Positions 17,091-27,289 of a DNA stretch of 64,000 bases are shown here, piece by piece. The position numbers were made by a program, and so were the translations under genes. Location of the stretch: NCBI GenBank assembly GCA_016716535.1, contig JADJWD010000005.1, positions 434,001 to 498,000 of the forward strand. The letters are read 5' to 3'. Within the stretch, counting starts at the first letter, position 1, and each line of letters starts with the position of its first letter. The stretch comes from Betaproteobacteria bacterium. GTDB lineage: Bacteria > Pseudomonadota > Gammaproteobacteria > Burkholderiales > Burkholderiaceae_C. Under the pieces are notes generated by a model. That model was not told where the DNA came from. It did no database searches and saw nothing but the letters and a program-made list of their open reading frames with translations.

Positions 17091-18355
17091 CGCGAAGGCT
17101 CCGGATGGGGTGTCGTCGAATAACGCGGCCGCGGGTCGATGAGCACCCGCGTCGGCGAGGTGAACGGCGCCAGCCGTTCGAGAAAGTCGAGCAGTTCCAG
17201 CGCGGGGCTGGCTCGGAAGAAGCCGGCCATCGGCAGTTCCATCCACAGGCGGTCGGCGAACAGCAGCACCTCGTGCGCGAGGTCGCCGGTGCCGTCGCCG
17301 TCGCGGTCGAAGCCCTGGTACTCGTCCCAGCGGTTGCCCGTGAAGCGGTGGCCGGCGCCGGCGCCCGGGGCGCTGATCGCCACCGTGGTGAGGTTGTGCT
17401 CGAAGCGGTTGTCGCTGAACTCGCCGCTGCCGGCCTCGCCGTAGAAGAAGAGGCCGATCGCGTTGTGCGCAAAGCGGTTGCCGCGCACGACAAGCCGGTG
17501 CGCGGCGCCCGCGGGCGGCGTGTCGAGCTTCATGCCGACCGCGTTGTGCAGCACCTCGTTGCCGACGACTTCCGCGTCGTTGCTTTCCTTGACGACGATG
17601 CCGGCGCCGCCGGCGGCGCCGCTGTGCGCGACGTGGTTGCCGGCGAGCCGCAGCCCCGGCGAATAGAGCACGACGATGCCGGTGCCGGTGTGCTCGAAGC
17701 GGTTGCCGCGGGCCACGAGGCGCGGCGAGAAGACGGCGTGCAGGCCGTAGCGGCCGTCGGTGAAGTGGTTGCGCGCCAGCGTGTTGTCGGCCGAGTTGAT
17801 CAGCGTGAGGTCGCGCGCGCGCTCGAAGCGGTTGTCCTCGATGCGGTTGCCGCGGCTGTTCCAAAGGCGCAGCGCGTCGCCGCGCAGGCCCGGCGGCAGC
17901 GGCTTGCCGTGCACGCGGTTGCGCGCGACGAGGCTGTCCTGCACGCCTTGGAGGTGGATGCCGAACAGCACGTCGTCGAGCCGGTTGTCCAGCACCTGGT
18001 GGCCGCGGCCTTGCAGCACGAGGCCGGCGTCGACGCGATCGTGTGACGGGCCGCTGCCGGCGATGACGAGGCCGCGCAGCACGACGCCGTCGGCGGCGAC
18101 GGCGAGCACGCTGCCGTGGCCGTCGCCCTCGATGCGCGCGCGGCCGCCGCCGTCGAGCTCCATGCGGCGGCGGATGACCGCCGGGCCGCGGTAGGTGATC
18201 GGCGCCAGCGCGAGGCGCGCGCCTTCGGGGGCGGCGTCGAGCAGGGGTTGCAGCGCGGGGGCTGTGGTGGATTGCGTGTTCTGTGCGGCCGCATCCGCGG
18301 TGCCGGCCACGCCGAGCATCGCCGCGAACAGGCAGCCGACGAGCCGGCGGCGCAT
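17087..18355 (-). CDS. nosD: Second NosD-like periplasmic copper-processing protein
   Basis: 422 residues from ATG 18355 (MRRRLVGCLF), with a signal peptide. A right-handed parallel beta-helix of repeats with Asn-rich turns (NRLDDVLFGIHL, NRVHGKPLPPGLRGDALRLW) spans most of the protein, as in NosD. It ends with GFDRDGDGTGD and ELLDFLERLAPFTSP, a tail shared nearly letter for letter with the NosD encoded at 25.9 kb, so the two are paralogues. NosD with NosF and NosY delivers sulfur or copper for the CuZ site. Why two copies exist is unknown; this one sits after menA and a BASS transporter. Confidence 0.9.
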   Translation of the reverse strand: MRRRLVGCLFAAMLGVAGTADAAAQNTQSTTAPALQPLLDAAPEGARLALAPITYRGPAVIRRRMELDGGGRARIEGDGHGSVLAVAADGVVLRGLVIAGSGPSHDRVDAGLVLQGRGHQVLDNRLDDVLFGIHLQGVQDSLVARNRVHGKPLPPGLRGDALRLWNSRGNRIEDNRFERARDLTLINSADNTLARNHFTDGRYGLHAVFSPRLVARGNRFEHTGTGIVVLYSPGLRLAGNHVAHSGAAGGAGIVVKESNDAEVVGNEVLHNAVGMKLDTPPAGAAHRLVVRGNRFAHNAIGLFFYGEAGSGEFSDNRFEHNLTTVAISAPGAGAGHRFTGNRWDEYQGFDRDGDGTGDLAHEVLLFADRLWMELPMAGFFRASPALELLDFLERLAPFTSPTRVLIDPRPRYSTTPHPEPSR

Positions 18356-18360
18356 GACTC

Positions 18361-19299
18361 TCAACCCCGCGTCGATGCCGCCGGGGCCGGCGCAGGTGCG
18401 CCGGTGGCCGCGATGACGGCCGCATCGCCACGCCGCCGCATCAACGCGACGAACGCGATCGCGCCGGCGTTCATCAAGAGGGCATAGACGACGCTCGGCA
18501 CCGCAAGCGCCGGCGCTTGCAGCAACTCGACGGTGACGTAAATGCCGAGCGCGGCGTTCTGCAGCCCGCACTCGGTGGCGACGGCCACCGCATCGGCGCG
18601 CGCCAGGCCGGCGGCGCGGCTCGCGAACCACGCCGCGCCGAGCACCAGTACGTTCAGCGCCGCGCACGCGGCGCCGACGCGCGGCAGCTGCGCCAGCAGC
18701 ACGTCGCGCTGCGACCAGAAAGTGGCCAGCACGATCAGCACGAAGAGCGCCGTGGCGATGCGGCCGAACGGCGGCACCAGCCGCGCCGCGGCGCGCGGCC
18801 GCCACGCGCCAAGCGCCATGCCGGCCAGCACCGGCAGCGTCGTCAGCACGAAGATGCGCGTCACGCTGGCGGCCAGCGGCAGCTCGACCTCGAGCGCGCG
18901 CGCTTCGAAGAGGCGCAGCGACACGTCCAGCACGAGCGGCAGCGACAACATCGCGACGATGCTGCTCACGGCGGTCAGCGCGATCGACAGCGCCACGTCG
19001 CCGCGCGCCAGGTGCGTCAGCAGCCCCGAGCTGACGCCGCCCGGGCAGGCGGCCAGCACCATCAGGCCGATCGCGAGTGCCGGGTCGAGCCGGCCGGCAA
19101 GCGCGAGCGTCAGTGCCAGCAGCGGCACCAGCACGAGCTGGCCCGCGAGGCCGACAGCCAGCGCGCGCGGCCGCGCCAGCACGCGGCGGAAGTCGGCCGC
19201 GTGCAGCGTGAGCCCGAGGTAGAACATGATGAACGCGAGCGCGAGCGGCAGCGCGACGCCGACGATCGCGGCACCCGCCGAGCCGGCGCCAGCGTTCAC
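18361..19299 (-). CDS. BASS-family (SBF-like) sodium-dependent transporter
   Basis: 312 residues from GTG 19299, which overlaps the menA stop (GTGA). About ten membrane helices. Motifs typical of the bile acid:sodium symporter family are present: AACPGGVSSGLLTHLARGD in helix 4, and ATECGLQNAALG in helix 9 with the crossover Glu and Asn. The family carries organic anions; substrate here is unknown. Its translational coupling to menA and nosD2 is unusual. Confidence 0.87.
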   Translation of the reverse strand: MNAGAGSAGAAIVGVALPLALAFIMFYLGLTLHAADFRRVLARPRALAVGLAGQLVLVPLLALTLALAGRLDPALAIGLMVLAACPGGVSSGLLTHLARGDVALSIALTAVSSIVAMLSLPLVLDVSLRLFEARALEVELPLAASVTRIFVLTTLPVLAGMALGAWRPRAAARLVPPFGRIATALFVLIVLATFWSQRDVLLAQLPRVGAACAALNVLVLGAAWFASRAAGLARADAVAVATECGLQNAALGIYVTVELLQAPALAVPSVVYALLMNAGAIAFVALMRRRGDAAVIAATGAPAPAPAASTRG

Positions 19300-20252
19300 A
19301 GCAGCACCCCGGCGGCCAGCAGCAGGCCGAGCAGCGCGCTGGCCTTCGCGGTGGCGGCGAGCTGGCCGTTGAGCCACGGGCCCGGCGCCGCGGCGCCGAG
19401 GCGGCGCACGAGCATCAGCGCGAACGGCAACAGCGCCAGCGCCAACAGCGCCCCCGGCCGGCCGCGCAAGGCGAGCACGGCGACGACGGCGAACGGCAGC
19501 GTCATCAGCAGCGCGTAGACGCGCCGTGAGCCGGCGCGGCCGAGCCGTGCGACCAATGTGCGACGACCGCCTTCGAGGTCGCCTTCGAGGTCGCGGTAGT
19601 TGTTGACGAGCAGCACGCCGGCGGCCGGCAGGCCGAGCGCGGCGCCGCCGAGCCAGGCGTCGAGCGCCGGCGCGCCCGCCTGCAACCAGTGGCTGCCGGC
19701 CACGGCGACGAGGCCGAAGAAGACGAGCACGAACGCCTCGCCCCAGGCGCCGTGTGAGATCGGCCGCGGGCCGCCCGAATAGCCGTAGCCAGCGGCCAGC
19801 GACGCGAGGCCGGCGAGCAGGATCGGCCAGCCGCCGACCTCGACCAGGTACACGCCCAGCGCCAGCGCAGCGGCGAAGCACAACAAGCTCGCGCGCACCA
19901 TCGTCTGCGGCCGCACCCAGCCGGCCGCGGTGACGCGCAGCGGGCCGATGCGCTGGCCGGTGTCGGTGCCGCGCAGGTAGTCGGCGACATCGTTATGCAG
20001 GTTGGTGCCGATCTGGATCAGCAGTGCGCAAGCGAGCGCGGCGATGAACGCCAGCGCGTGCAGCGGCGCGCCGTCGGCCCACGCGAGCGCCGAGCCGAGC
20101 AGCACCGGCGTCGCCGCCAAACCCAGCGTGCGCGGGCGGATCGCCGCGACGCCGATGCGCCAGTTGGAGGCCGGCGGCGCGGCGGTGGGCGAGGGCGCCG
20201 GCGACGACGAAGGTGTCGCGCAGACGATATCGGTGGAGCGTTCGCGACGCAT
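19296..20252 (-). CDS. menA: 1,4-dihydroxy-2-naphthoate polyprenyltransferase MenA
   Basis: 318-residue UbiA-superfamily membrane prenyltransferase. The MenA pattern is clear: the first Asp motif QIGTNLHNDVADY with GTDTGQRIGP (about residues 80-105), and the second RDLEGDLEGGRRTL near residue 220. MenA attaches the polyprenyl chain to DHNA in menaquinone synthesis, at the inner membrane. It starts 15 bp after the menG/ubiE-type gene. Most betaproteobacteria rely on ubiquinone, so menaquinone genes linked to nos suggest the N2O branch draws on menaquinol. Confidence 0.92.
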   Translation of the reverse strand: MRRERSTDIVCATPSSSPAPSPTAAPPASNWRIGVAAIRPRTLGLAATPVLLGSALAWADGAPLHALAFIAALACALLIQIGTNLHNDVADYLRGTDTGQRIGPLRVTAAGWVRPQTMVRASLLCFAAALALGVYLVEVGGWPILLAGLASLAAGYGYSGGPRPISHGAWGEAFVLVFFGLVAVAGSHWLQAGAPALDAWLGGAALGLPAAGVLLVNNYRDLEGDLEGGRRTLVARLGRAGSRRVYALLMTLPFAVVAVLALRGRPGALLALALLPFALMLVRRLGAAAPGPWLNGQLAATAKASALLGLLLAAGVLL

Positions 20253-20267
20253 GGGTCTAAAGCCTCT

Positions 20268-21050
20268 TCAGGCGGCGCGCGCCGCGATGGGCGCAGCCGG
20301 CTCACTGGCCTCGCCTTGCGGCCGCTGCCCGAAATGCAGGCACGCGATGCCCAGGCTCAGGTTCTCCCAGCGCACGCCGGCAAAACCCGCCTCTTGCAGC
20401 CAGCGCGCGAACTCGGCCTGGTCGGGGAAGCGGCGGATCGATTCGACGAGGTAGCGATAGGCCTCGGGCGCGCGCGCCACCGCGGCGCCGAGCGCCGGGA
20501 TCACCCAGCGCGAATAGAGGTCGTAGGCCGGCGCGAACCACGCGGCGGGGCGCGAGAACTCGAGGCAGACAAACGTGCCGCCGGGCTTCAGCACGCGGCG
20601 GACCTCGGCGAGCGCGCGCTTCGGGTCGGTGGTGTTGCGCAGGCCGAACGAGACGACGAGCAGGTCGACACTCGCGTCGGCGAAAGGCAGCCGTTCGGCT
20701 TCGCCTTCGACCCAGAACAGCGGTGTCGTTGCTCCGCCATCGCGGCGCGCCCCCGCAGCCATCATCGCCGCGCTCGGGTCGCACACCGTCACCGTGCGGT
20801 CGGCGCGCACGAGCAGCCGCGCCACGTCGCCGGTGCCGCCGGCGAGGTCGACGGCCGTACCGCCGACCGCGGCAACGCGACGCGCGAGCGTGCGCTTCCA
20901 CAGGCGGTGGATGCCCATGCTCATCAGGTCGTTCATCAGGTCGTAGCGCGGCGCAACGGCGTCGAAGACGCGGCGGATGCGCGCGCGGCGCTCGTCCGGT
21001 GCGACGGGCAGGTCGCCGAAGCTGTGCTCGAGGGCCGGGCCTTGACGCAT
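20268..21050 (-). CDS. menG: Demethylmenaquinone/ubiquinone methyltransferase (MenG/UbiE)
   Basis: 260-residue SAM-dependent methyltransferase. Recognised by VFDAVAPRYDLMNDLMSMG (the UbiE/COQ5 signature), the SAM loop VDLAGGTGDVA, and SFGLRNTTD with VLKPGG. It methylates the quinone ring in the last step of menaquinone, and in many species also in ubiquinone synthesis. Placement 15 bp upstream of menA favours a menaquinone role; whether a second ubiE exists elsewhere in the genome cannot be seen. Confidence 0.92.
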   Translation of the reverse strand: MRQGPALEHSFGDLPVAPDERRARIRRVFDAVAPRYDLMNDLMSMGIHRLWKRTLARRVAAVGGTAVDLAGGTGDVARLLVRADRTVTVCDPSAAMMAAGARRDGGATTPLFWVEGEAERLPFADASVDLLVVSFGLRNTTDPKRALAEVRRVLKPGGTFVCLEFSRPAAWFAPAYDLYSRWVIPALGAAVARAPEAYRYLVESIRRFPDQAEFARWLQEAGFAGVRWENLSLGIACLHFGQRPQGEASEPAAPIAARAA

Positions 21051-21069
21051 GGCTGAACTCGGGCAGCCT

Positions 21070-21621
21070 TCAGCGCTGCGCCACGGCCAGCGCCGCGTCG
21101 AGGTGGGCGCGCGTCAACAGCCCCAGGCGCAGCGCCGACACGGTGCCGCGGCCGTCGAGCACCAGCGTGAACGGCAGCCCGGCCTTTGCGTTGCCAAGCG
21201 TGCGCATCAGCTCGAGCCCGCCTTCGCGCGCGACGAGCACCGGGTAGGTCATCTCGTAGGCGCGCACGAAGTCCTTGATCGGCGCGGGCTCGGGCTCGAT
21301 CGCGATGCCGACGACATCGACGTTGCCGCGGCCGCTGCGCTCATGCAGCGCGATCAGCTCGGGGATCTCGGCCTTGCACGGCCCGCACCAGCGGGCCCAG
21401 AAGTTGACGACGAGCACGCGGCCGGGCCGTTGCGTGAGCTTCGCCGGCTTGCCTTCGAGATCGACGAGTGCGGCGGAAAAAAGCGGCGCGGCAGCGACGG
21501 GCGGGGCGATGACGAGGCCCGGCTCGGAGGCGGCGTTTGCTCTTCTGGCGACCGGCAGCGCCAGCAGGCCGAGCGCCGCGCACGCGGTGCGGCGCGATGG
21601 AGCCTTGCCGGCCTCACTCAC
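21070..21621 (-). CDS. TlpA/ResA-like periplasmic thioredoxin
   Basis: 183 residues from GTG 21621, overlapping the nosY stop. An N-terminal SRRTACAALGLLAL signal precedes a thioredoxin fold with WCGPC in FWARWCGPCKAEIPEL. TlpA-like proteins reduce periplasmic thiols for cytochrome c or CuA assembly, and in other bacteria they act with SCO in CuA maturation. Coupling to nosY suggests a reductant role for NosL or NosZ maturation. The cis-Pro region (AGLPFTLVLD) is present. Confidence 0.88.
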   Translation of the reverse strand: MSEAGKAPSRRTACAALGLLALPVARRANAASEPGLVIAPPVAAAPLFSAALVDLEGKPAKLTQRPGRVLVVNFWARWCGPCKAEIPELIALHERSGRGNVDVVGIAIEPEPAPIKDFVRAYEMTYPVLVAREGGLELMRTLGNAKAGLPFTLVLDGRGTVSALRLGLLTRAHLDAALAVAQR

Positions 21622-22445
21622 GGCAGATCCCCGCGCTTGAAGAGCCAGTAACCGAGCGTCGCCGCGCCGACGCCGAGCACGAGCGGGTACGCGAGCGCAA
21701 ACGCCTTGTAGCCGGCGACGCCGAAAAGGTCGAGGATGACGAACGCCGACGGCCCGAGCACGATCAGTTGCGGATCGAACAGCGCCAGCGCCGCGGTGCG
21801 GAACACCTGCAGCGGGTTCGCGAGCGCCATCGTCACTGCGAGTTCCGCGTCGAGCTTGCCCTGGATCATCACGCCCAAGAGGATCAGGTCGAGGAACAGC
21901 AGCAGCACGAGCCAGACGAGGAACGCCGCGCCCTGTGCCATGTCGGTGGAGCGCGCGAGCGTCGAGATCAGCATGCCGATGCCGAGGAAACACGCGCACA
22001 TCACGGCGAGCAGTGCCGTGTAGTAGCCGAAGATGCCCCACGGCACATCGATGCCACGCACGAGCGCGATCACCACCGCCAGCGCCATCGCGCCGGCCAC
22101 CGGCAGGAAGATGGCGACGTAGCGGCCGAGCGTGCGGCCCCAGAACCAGCCGGAAAGCGACACCGGCAGTGCCAGCAGGTACTCGTAGACGCCGGCCTCG
22201 CGGTCGCCGGCCACCGAGCGCACGGTGGTGACGAGCACGAAGATCGGCAGGATCGCCATCGTCAACTGGATGTAGGTGACGAGCAGGCGGCTCAAGCCGA
22301 TGAAGCCGAGCACGCGCGATTCGGTCAGGCCGAAGAGGAACAAGAGCGCAACGATGCCGCCGAAGACGAGGGTGTAGATCAGGAACCAGCGCGAGCGCAG
22401 CGACTCGGCGAGATCGAGGCGGGCGCTGAGGGCAAGGGACTTCAT
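21618..22445 (-). CDS. nosY: NosY, permease of the NosDFY ABC transporter
   Basis: 275-residue ABC-2 type permease with about six membrane helices (for example LIYTLVFGGIVALLFLFGL at residues 23-41). It partners the ATPase NosF (23.0 kb) and is thought to move a sulfur species for CuZ assembly of NosZ. The sequence REAGVYEYLLALPVS matches the cytoplasmic coupling region of NosY-like proteins. It follows nosL by 22 bp and overlaps the thioredoxin gene by 4 bp. Confidence 0.93.
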   Translation of the reverse strand: MKSLALSARLDLAESLRSRWFLIYTLVFGGIVALLFLFGLTESRVLGFIGLSRLLVTYIQLTMAILPIFVLVTTVRSVAGDREAGVYEYLLALPVSLSGWFWGRTLGRYVAIFLPVAGAMALAVVIALVRGIDVPWGIFGYYTALLAVMCACFLGIGMLISTLARSTDMAQGAAFLVWLVLLLFLDLILLGVMIQGKLDAELAVTMALANPLQVFRTAALALFDPQLIVLGPSAFVILDLFGVAGYKAFALAYPLVLGVGAATLGYWLFKRGDLP

Positions 22446-22467
22446 GGCGTGTGCCTGGGACGTGCGC

Positions 22468-23024
22468 TCAAGGCGCGTTCTTCCTTGCCGCGCGCGCGGC
22501 CGCCGCGGCTTCTGCGGCCGCCTTCTCGACGGCCATCACGCGCACGCGCACCGCTTCGAAGTCGACGCTGCCCGGCTGCGGTGCGGGGTAGGCCGCGAAG
22601 TCGTAGCCCATCGGCGAATGCACGCCCGGGGCGTAGTGCGCCTTCTTCGCGTCGAGCCAGCGCGAGCCGTCTTCGCTGCCGACCTCGGCCACCCACCAGC
22701 GCGTCGAGGGTTCGGCGAGCCACGGCTGCTCGGCCGCCTTGGCGATGACGTAGATGAACGCGCAGCCGATGTCGTCGAAGTTCGCGGTCTCGCCGCCGCT
22801 GCTGCGCATCTGCACGGCAAACCGCCGGTCGGACAGCAGCATCGCGCAGCGCACGCAGACGTCGCGGTCCCACTTGATCGGCTTCATGCCCTCGGCCCAG
22901 GTTCCCTGGTCGCGCGAGCAGCCGGCGACGAGGCCGACGCTGGCGCCTAACGTGCCAGCCACGACACCGAGAAGCCAGCCGCGGCGGCGCGGGCCGCCGC
23001 TCTCACAACCACAGCGTGCGGGGT

Positions 23025-23028
<4 letters not shown>
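22468..23028 (-). CDS. nosL: NosL copper-binding lipoprotein
   Basis: 186 residues. The ATG at 23028 overlaps the nosF stop (ATGA). A lipobox (GLVAGC, Cys about 37) indicates outer- or inner-membrane anchoring. The NosL copper motif appears as DVCVRCAMLLSDRRFAVQ, and the characteristic W..A....H segment (WLDAKKAHYAPG) with SPMGYDFAAY follows. NosL delivers Cu(I) to NosZ. The C-terminal 25 residues are an Ala/Lys-rich helix not usual in short NosL proteins. Confidence 0.93.
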
Positions 23029-23945
<917 letters not shown>

Positions 23946-23958
23946 CACGGGTCGCCTC

Positions 23959-24939
23959 TCACAGCAACTTCGAGAGGCCCTTGACGTCGAACGTCAGCGA
24001 GCCGGTGGGGCAGGTGTCGACGCACAGGCCGCAGCGTGTGCAGTCGGGGCCGAGCGGCACGTCGACATCGGCGGCGCGGCCCTTGATGACGGTTTCGAGC
24101 ACGTGCGGCACGAGGCAGACCTTGCGGCAGTCGCCTTCGTGCAGGCAGTCGTTGAGGTTGTACTTGACGCGCACCGGCGAGAAGATGCCGACGACGCCGT
24201 AGGTCAGGCCGATCGGGCAGGCGTAGCGGCACCAGGCGCGGCGCGAGATCACCACTTCGAACAGCAGCAGCGCCGCGACCCACAAGAGCGCGAGCCCCGG
24301 CCCGTAGATCAGCGCGCGCGAGACGATGCCGGTGGGCGAGATCGCCTCGAACACCGTGTAGCCGGTGCCCACCGCCGCGGCGGCGAAGACGAGCCAGAAC
24401 ACGACGCGCAGGCCGCGGTTCATCTGCTGGTCGTTGACGAGCTTCTTCGAGGCCAGCCACAGGTGCAGCTTCTCGGCCCACTCCGACAGCAGGTGGTACG
24501 GGCACACCCACGAGCAGAACGTGCGCCCGCCAAGCAGCAGCCACAGCGTCGCCACCGTCAGCGTGCCGATGACGAGGTTGGTGATGATGTGCTTGTGCGC
24601 CAGCATCACCTGCACCGCCGAGTTCAGGTCGATGAGGTGAAAGCCGATGAAGCGCGATGCGGTCAGCGCCCCTTCGAGCACCTGGATGTCGAGCGCGAAC
24701 GAGATCGTGAACAGCAGGTTGCACGCGATCAGCACGGCCCAGCGGCGGTTGCGCCACTTGTGCTTCTGGGGCTTGGCATGCGCGGTCTCGATGGCGGCGC
24801 GCACCTCGGCCTTCGGGCGTGCGCGCTTGATCTCGTGCACGCGGATCGCCTGCTCGGTGACGACCGACGGGCGCTTGGGCTCGCGGCCGAACATCAGGCC
24901 GACCTGCTCGACGAATCGTTCGCGGGGGACGGAGCTCAT
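23959..24939 (-). CDS. nosH: NosH, NapH-like membrane iron-sulfur quinol dehydrogenase
   Basis: 326 residues with about four to five membrane helices. Two CX3CP polyferredoxin motifs (CSWVCP, CRYACP) sit in the membrane part, and a C-terminal ferredoxin-type domain carries CLHEGDCRKVC and CTRCGLCVDTCP. The NapH family oxidises quinol, classically menaquinol, and passes electrons through the NapG-like partner to periplasmic cytochromes. It is paired with nosG 10 bp upstream. The start ATG 24939 gives MSSVPRERF. Confidence 0.93.
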   Translation of the reverse strand: MSSVPRERFVEQVGLMFGREPKRPSVVTEQAIRVHEIKRARPKAEVRAAIETAHAKPQKHKWRNRRWAVLIACNLLFTISFALDIQVLEGALTASRFIGFHLIDLNSAVQVMLAHKHIITNLVIGTLTVATLWLLLGGRTFCSWVCPYHLLSEWAEKLHLWLASKKLVNDQQMNRGLRVVFWLVFAAAAVGTGYTVFEAISPTGIVSRALIYGPGLALLWVAALLLFEVVISRRAWCRYACPIGLTYGVVGIFSPVRVKYNLNDCLHEGDCRKVCLVPHVLETVIKGRAADVDVPLGPDCTRCGLCVDTCPTGSLTFDVKGLSKLL

Positions 24940-24949
24940 CGCACTTGAC

Positions 24950-25885
24950 TCAGGTCTTCCACACGCCGCGCGACTCGATGGTGATGCTGGCCGGCTCGAC
25001 CGGGCAGACCATCTCGCAGACGCCGCAGCCGACACACGGCTCGTGCACCACCGGCTGGCGGCGCTTGCGGCCGTCGGGCAGGGTGAAGGTCTCGATCGAG
25101 ATCGCGTCCTTGATCGGGCACTCGCGCACGCACAGGTCGCATTCGGGGAGGTCGTAGGGATGGTCGGCGATGCGCACCGGCTTCCAGCGGTCGACCTCCA
25201 TGTAGCGCAAGAGGCCCGGGAAATCCGCACCGCGCGTCACGCCCTTGAAGCCCTTGCCCTGCACGGCCAGGCACGCCTCGGGGCGCGTCAGGCGCGCGAC
25301 GCCGACGCGCTCGTGCAGGTTCAGCGTCGGCTCGGGGTCTTTCTCCTTGGCCTTCAGCACCGGCTTGGCGGCAAGGCCGGCACCGGCGCGCGTGCCGAGG
25401 AAGGCGGGCTTCTCGTAGACGAGCGCGCCGGTCGGGCAGGCGAGGATGCACTGCACCGCGTCGCACGAGAAGTCGCAGGCCTGGTCGCGCGCATCGATGT
25501 AGGGCACGCCGACGCCGAAGCCGTCGACGAGGTCGGCGAGCTTGATCGCCTGCACCGGGCACACCTGCACGCACTGGCCGCACTTGATGCACGAGGCGAG
25601 CAGGTCCTTCTCGTCGAGCGCGCCGGGCGGGCGCAGGCGCGTGCGGCGCGCGTAGACCACCGGCAGCCAGCCCGACAGCGCGGCGCCGACGACGCCACCG
25701 GCGAGCAGCGCAGTGCGCAGCAGCCGGCGGCGCTCCTGGCGCGTGCGCGGGCGGCGCTTCGTGGACTTGCTGCTGCGCGGCGCGGAGGCGGCTGGCGCCG
25801 CAGTGCTTGCGCTTGCATCCTCGGCCGCGCCGGATGAACCGGTGAGCGGCTCGTCAGGCGGCACGTTCGAATTGGGCTCGTTCAT
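24950..25885 (-). CDS. nosG: NosG, NapG-like periplasmic polyferredoxin
   Basis: 311 residues; ATG 25885 overlaps the nosD stop. A Ser/Ala/Pro-rich N-terminus of about 45 residues precedes an Arg-rich stretch (KRRPRTRQERRRLLR) and a hydrophobic segment, an unusual export signal. Four iron-sulfur motifs follow: CIKCGQCVQVCP, CDFSCDAVQCILACP, CDLCVRECP and CVGCGVCEMVCP. It should form the quinol-oxidising module with NosH and feed the nearby cytochromes c and NosZ. Confidence 0.92.
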   Translation of the reverse strand: MNEPNSNVPPDEPLTGSSGAAEDASASTAAPAASAPRSSKSTKRRPRTRQERRRLLRTALLAGGVVGAALSGWLPVVYARRTRLRPPGALDEKDLLASCIKCGQCVQVCPVQAIKLADLVDGFGVGVPYIDARDQACDFSCDAVQCILACPTGALVYEKPAFLGTRAGAGLAAKPVLKAKEKDPEPTLNLHERVGVARLTRPEACLAVQGKGFKGVTRGADFPGLLRYMEVDRWKPVRIADHPYDLPECDLCVRECPIKDAISIETFTLPDGRKRRQPVVHEPCVGCGVCEMVCPVEPASITIESRGVWKT

Positions 25886-27261
25886 CGTGCAGCCGGCGGC
25901 GCTGCGCGCGTGAAGCGCGGCGCCTCGTCCTTCAGCGTCAGCTCGGGCGAGGTGAACGGCGCCAGCCGCTCGAGGAAGTCGAGCAGCTCGAGCATCGGCG
26001 TGGCGCGGAAGAAGCGCGCCGCCGGGCGCTCGATCCAGATCTGGTCGGCGTGCGCGTACAGCTCGTAGGGCGTGTCGCCGCGGCCGTCGTGGTCGCGGTC
26101 GAAGCCGGCGTAGTCGTCCCAGTGGTTGCCGCGCCACTCGTTCAGGCCGCTCTTGCCGCGGCCGGCCTGCACGACGTGCGTGAGGTTGCCTTCGAAGGTG
26201 TTGTCGGCGATGACGTTGCCGCCCAGCTCGCTGGTGAGCTGGATCGCGATGCCGTTGTAGGCGAAGCGGTTGCGGCGGATCCAGATGTGGCTGTCGGGCT
26301 GGAACGGCGAGAGGTCCGAGCCGATGCCGATGGCGCAGTAGACGAACTGGTTGTCCTCGACGACGGCGTTGCTCGCTTCCTTGAAGCCCACCGCCATGCC
26401 CGACGCGCCCGTGGCGTGCGAGATGTGGTTGTGGCGCATCGTGCCGCCTTCGGTGTACATGAAGTAAACGCCGACCGCGTTGTCTTCGAAGCGGTTGTGT
26501 TCGACGACGTTGTGGTTGGCGAACATGAAGTGGATCGAGTAGCGGCTGCGCCGGCCGGTGTTGTTGCGGTAGGTGTTGTCGTTGGAGTACCAGGCCACCA
26601 TATCGCGCGAATCGCTGACGAGGTTGCCCTCGATCAAGTTGCGATGGCTGTACCAAAGGCGCAGCGCATCGCCGCGTACACCCAAAGCCAACGGCTTGGA
26701 ACGGATGCGGTTGCCGGCGACGACGGTGTCGTTCGATTGCTTGAGATCGATGCCGAAGAGGCAGTTGTCGATCTCGAGGTTCTCGAGCCGGTTGCGGTGG
26801 CCACGCACGTCGAGGCACGAGTCGTCGGTGTCGTGCGAGGCGCCCGAGCCGGTGAGGTGCAGCCCGCGCAGCACCGCGCCGTCGGCTTGCAGCGAGAAGA
26901 CGGTGCCGCGGTCGCCGGCGTCGATCGTGACCTGGCCGGCGCCTTCGATGGTGAGCGGCTTCGTCAGCACGACGGGGCCGGCGTACTTGCCGGGCGGCAG
27001 CTTGAGCACCGAGCCGGCCGGCGCCGCATCGATGATCGGCTGCAGCGGCTTCAGGCCGTGGATGCGCGCGTGGCGTTCGTACAGCGGAAAGGTCGGCTTC
27101 GGGCGATCGACACCCACGCGCGGCGCGCCGGCTTCCTTGTGCGAATCGGCGCTCGCCGCAAGCGGCGCGCGCGTCTCGTCCTTGGGCGGCGTCGTCGCGG
27201 TGCGGGCGAGCAGGACGGACGCGCCCAGCAGCAGCGCGAAGGTGATCAGCGGGGCGCGCAT
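25882..27261 (-). CDS. nosD: NosD, periplasmic beta-helix copper-site maturation protein
   Basis: 459 residues from ATG 27261 (MRAPLITFAL) with a signal peptide. A parallel beta-helix of CASH-type repeats (for example NDTVVAGNRIRSKPLALG, NHNVVEHNRFEDNAVGVYFM) covers residues 110-400. It ends with GFDRDHDGRGD and LLDFLERLAPFTSP. NosD works with NosFY to supply the CuZ sulfur site of N2O reductase. A paralogue with the same tail is encoded at 17.1 kb. Confidence 0.95.
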   Translation of the reverse strand: MRAPLITFALLLGASVLLARTATTPPKDETRAPLAASADSHKEAGAPRVGVDRPKPTFPLYERHARIHGLKPLQPIIDAAPAGSVLKLPPGKYAGPVVLTKPLTIEGAGQVTIDAGDRGTVFSLQADGAVLRGLHLTGSGASHDTDDSCLDVRGHRNRLENLEIDNCLFGIDLKQSNDTVVAGNRIRSKPLALGVRGDALRLWYSHRNLIEGNLVSDSRDMVAWYSNDNTYRNNTGRRSRYSIHFMFANHNVVEHNRFEDNAVGVYFMYTEGGTMRHNHISHATGASGMAVGFKEASNAVVEDNQFVYCAIGIGSDLSPFQPDSHIWIRRNRFAYNGIAIQLTSELGGNVIADNTFEGNLTHVVQAGRGKSGLNEWRGNHWDDYAGFDRDHDGRGDTPYELYAHADQIWIERPAARFFRATPMLELLDFLERLAPFTSPELTLKDEAPRFTRAAPPAAR

Positions 27262-27289
27262 GGTCAACCCCTCGACCACGCCAGGCCCC

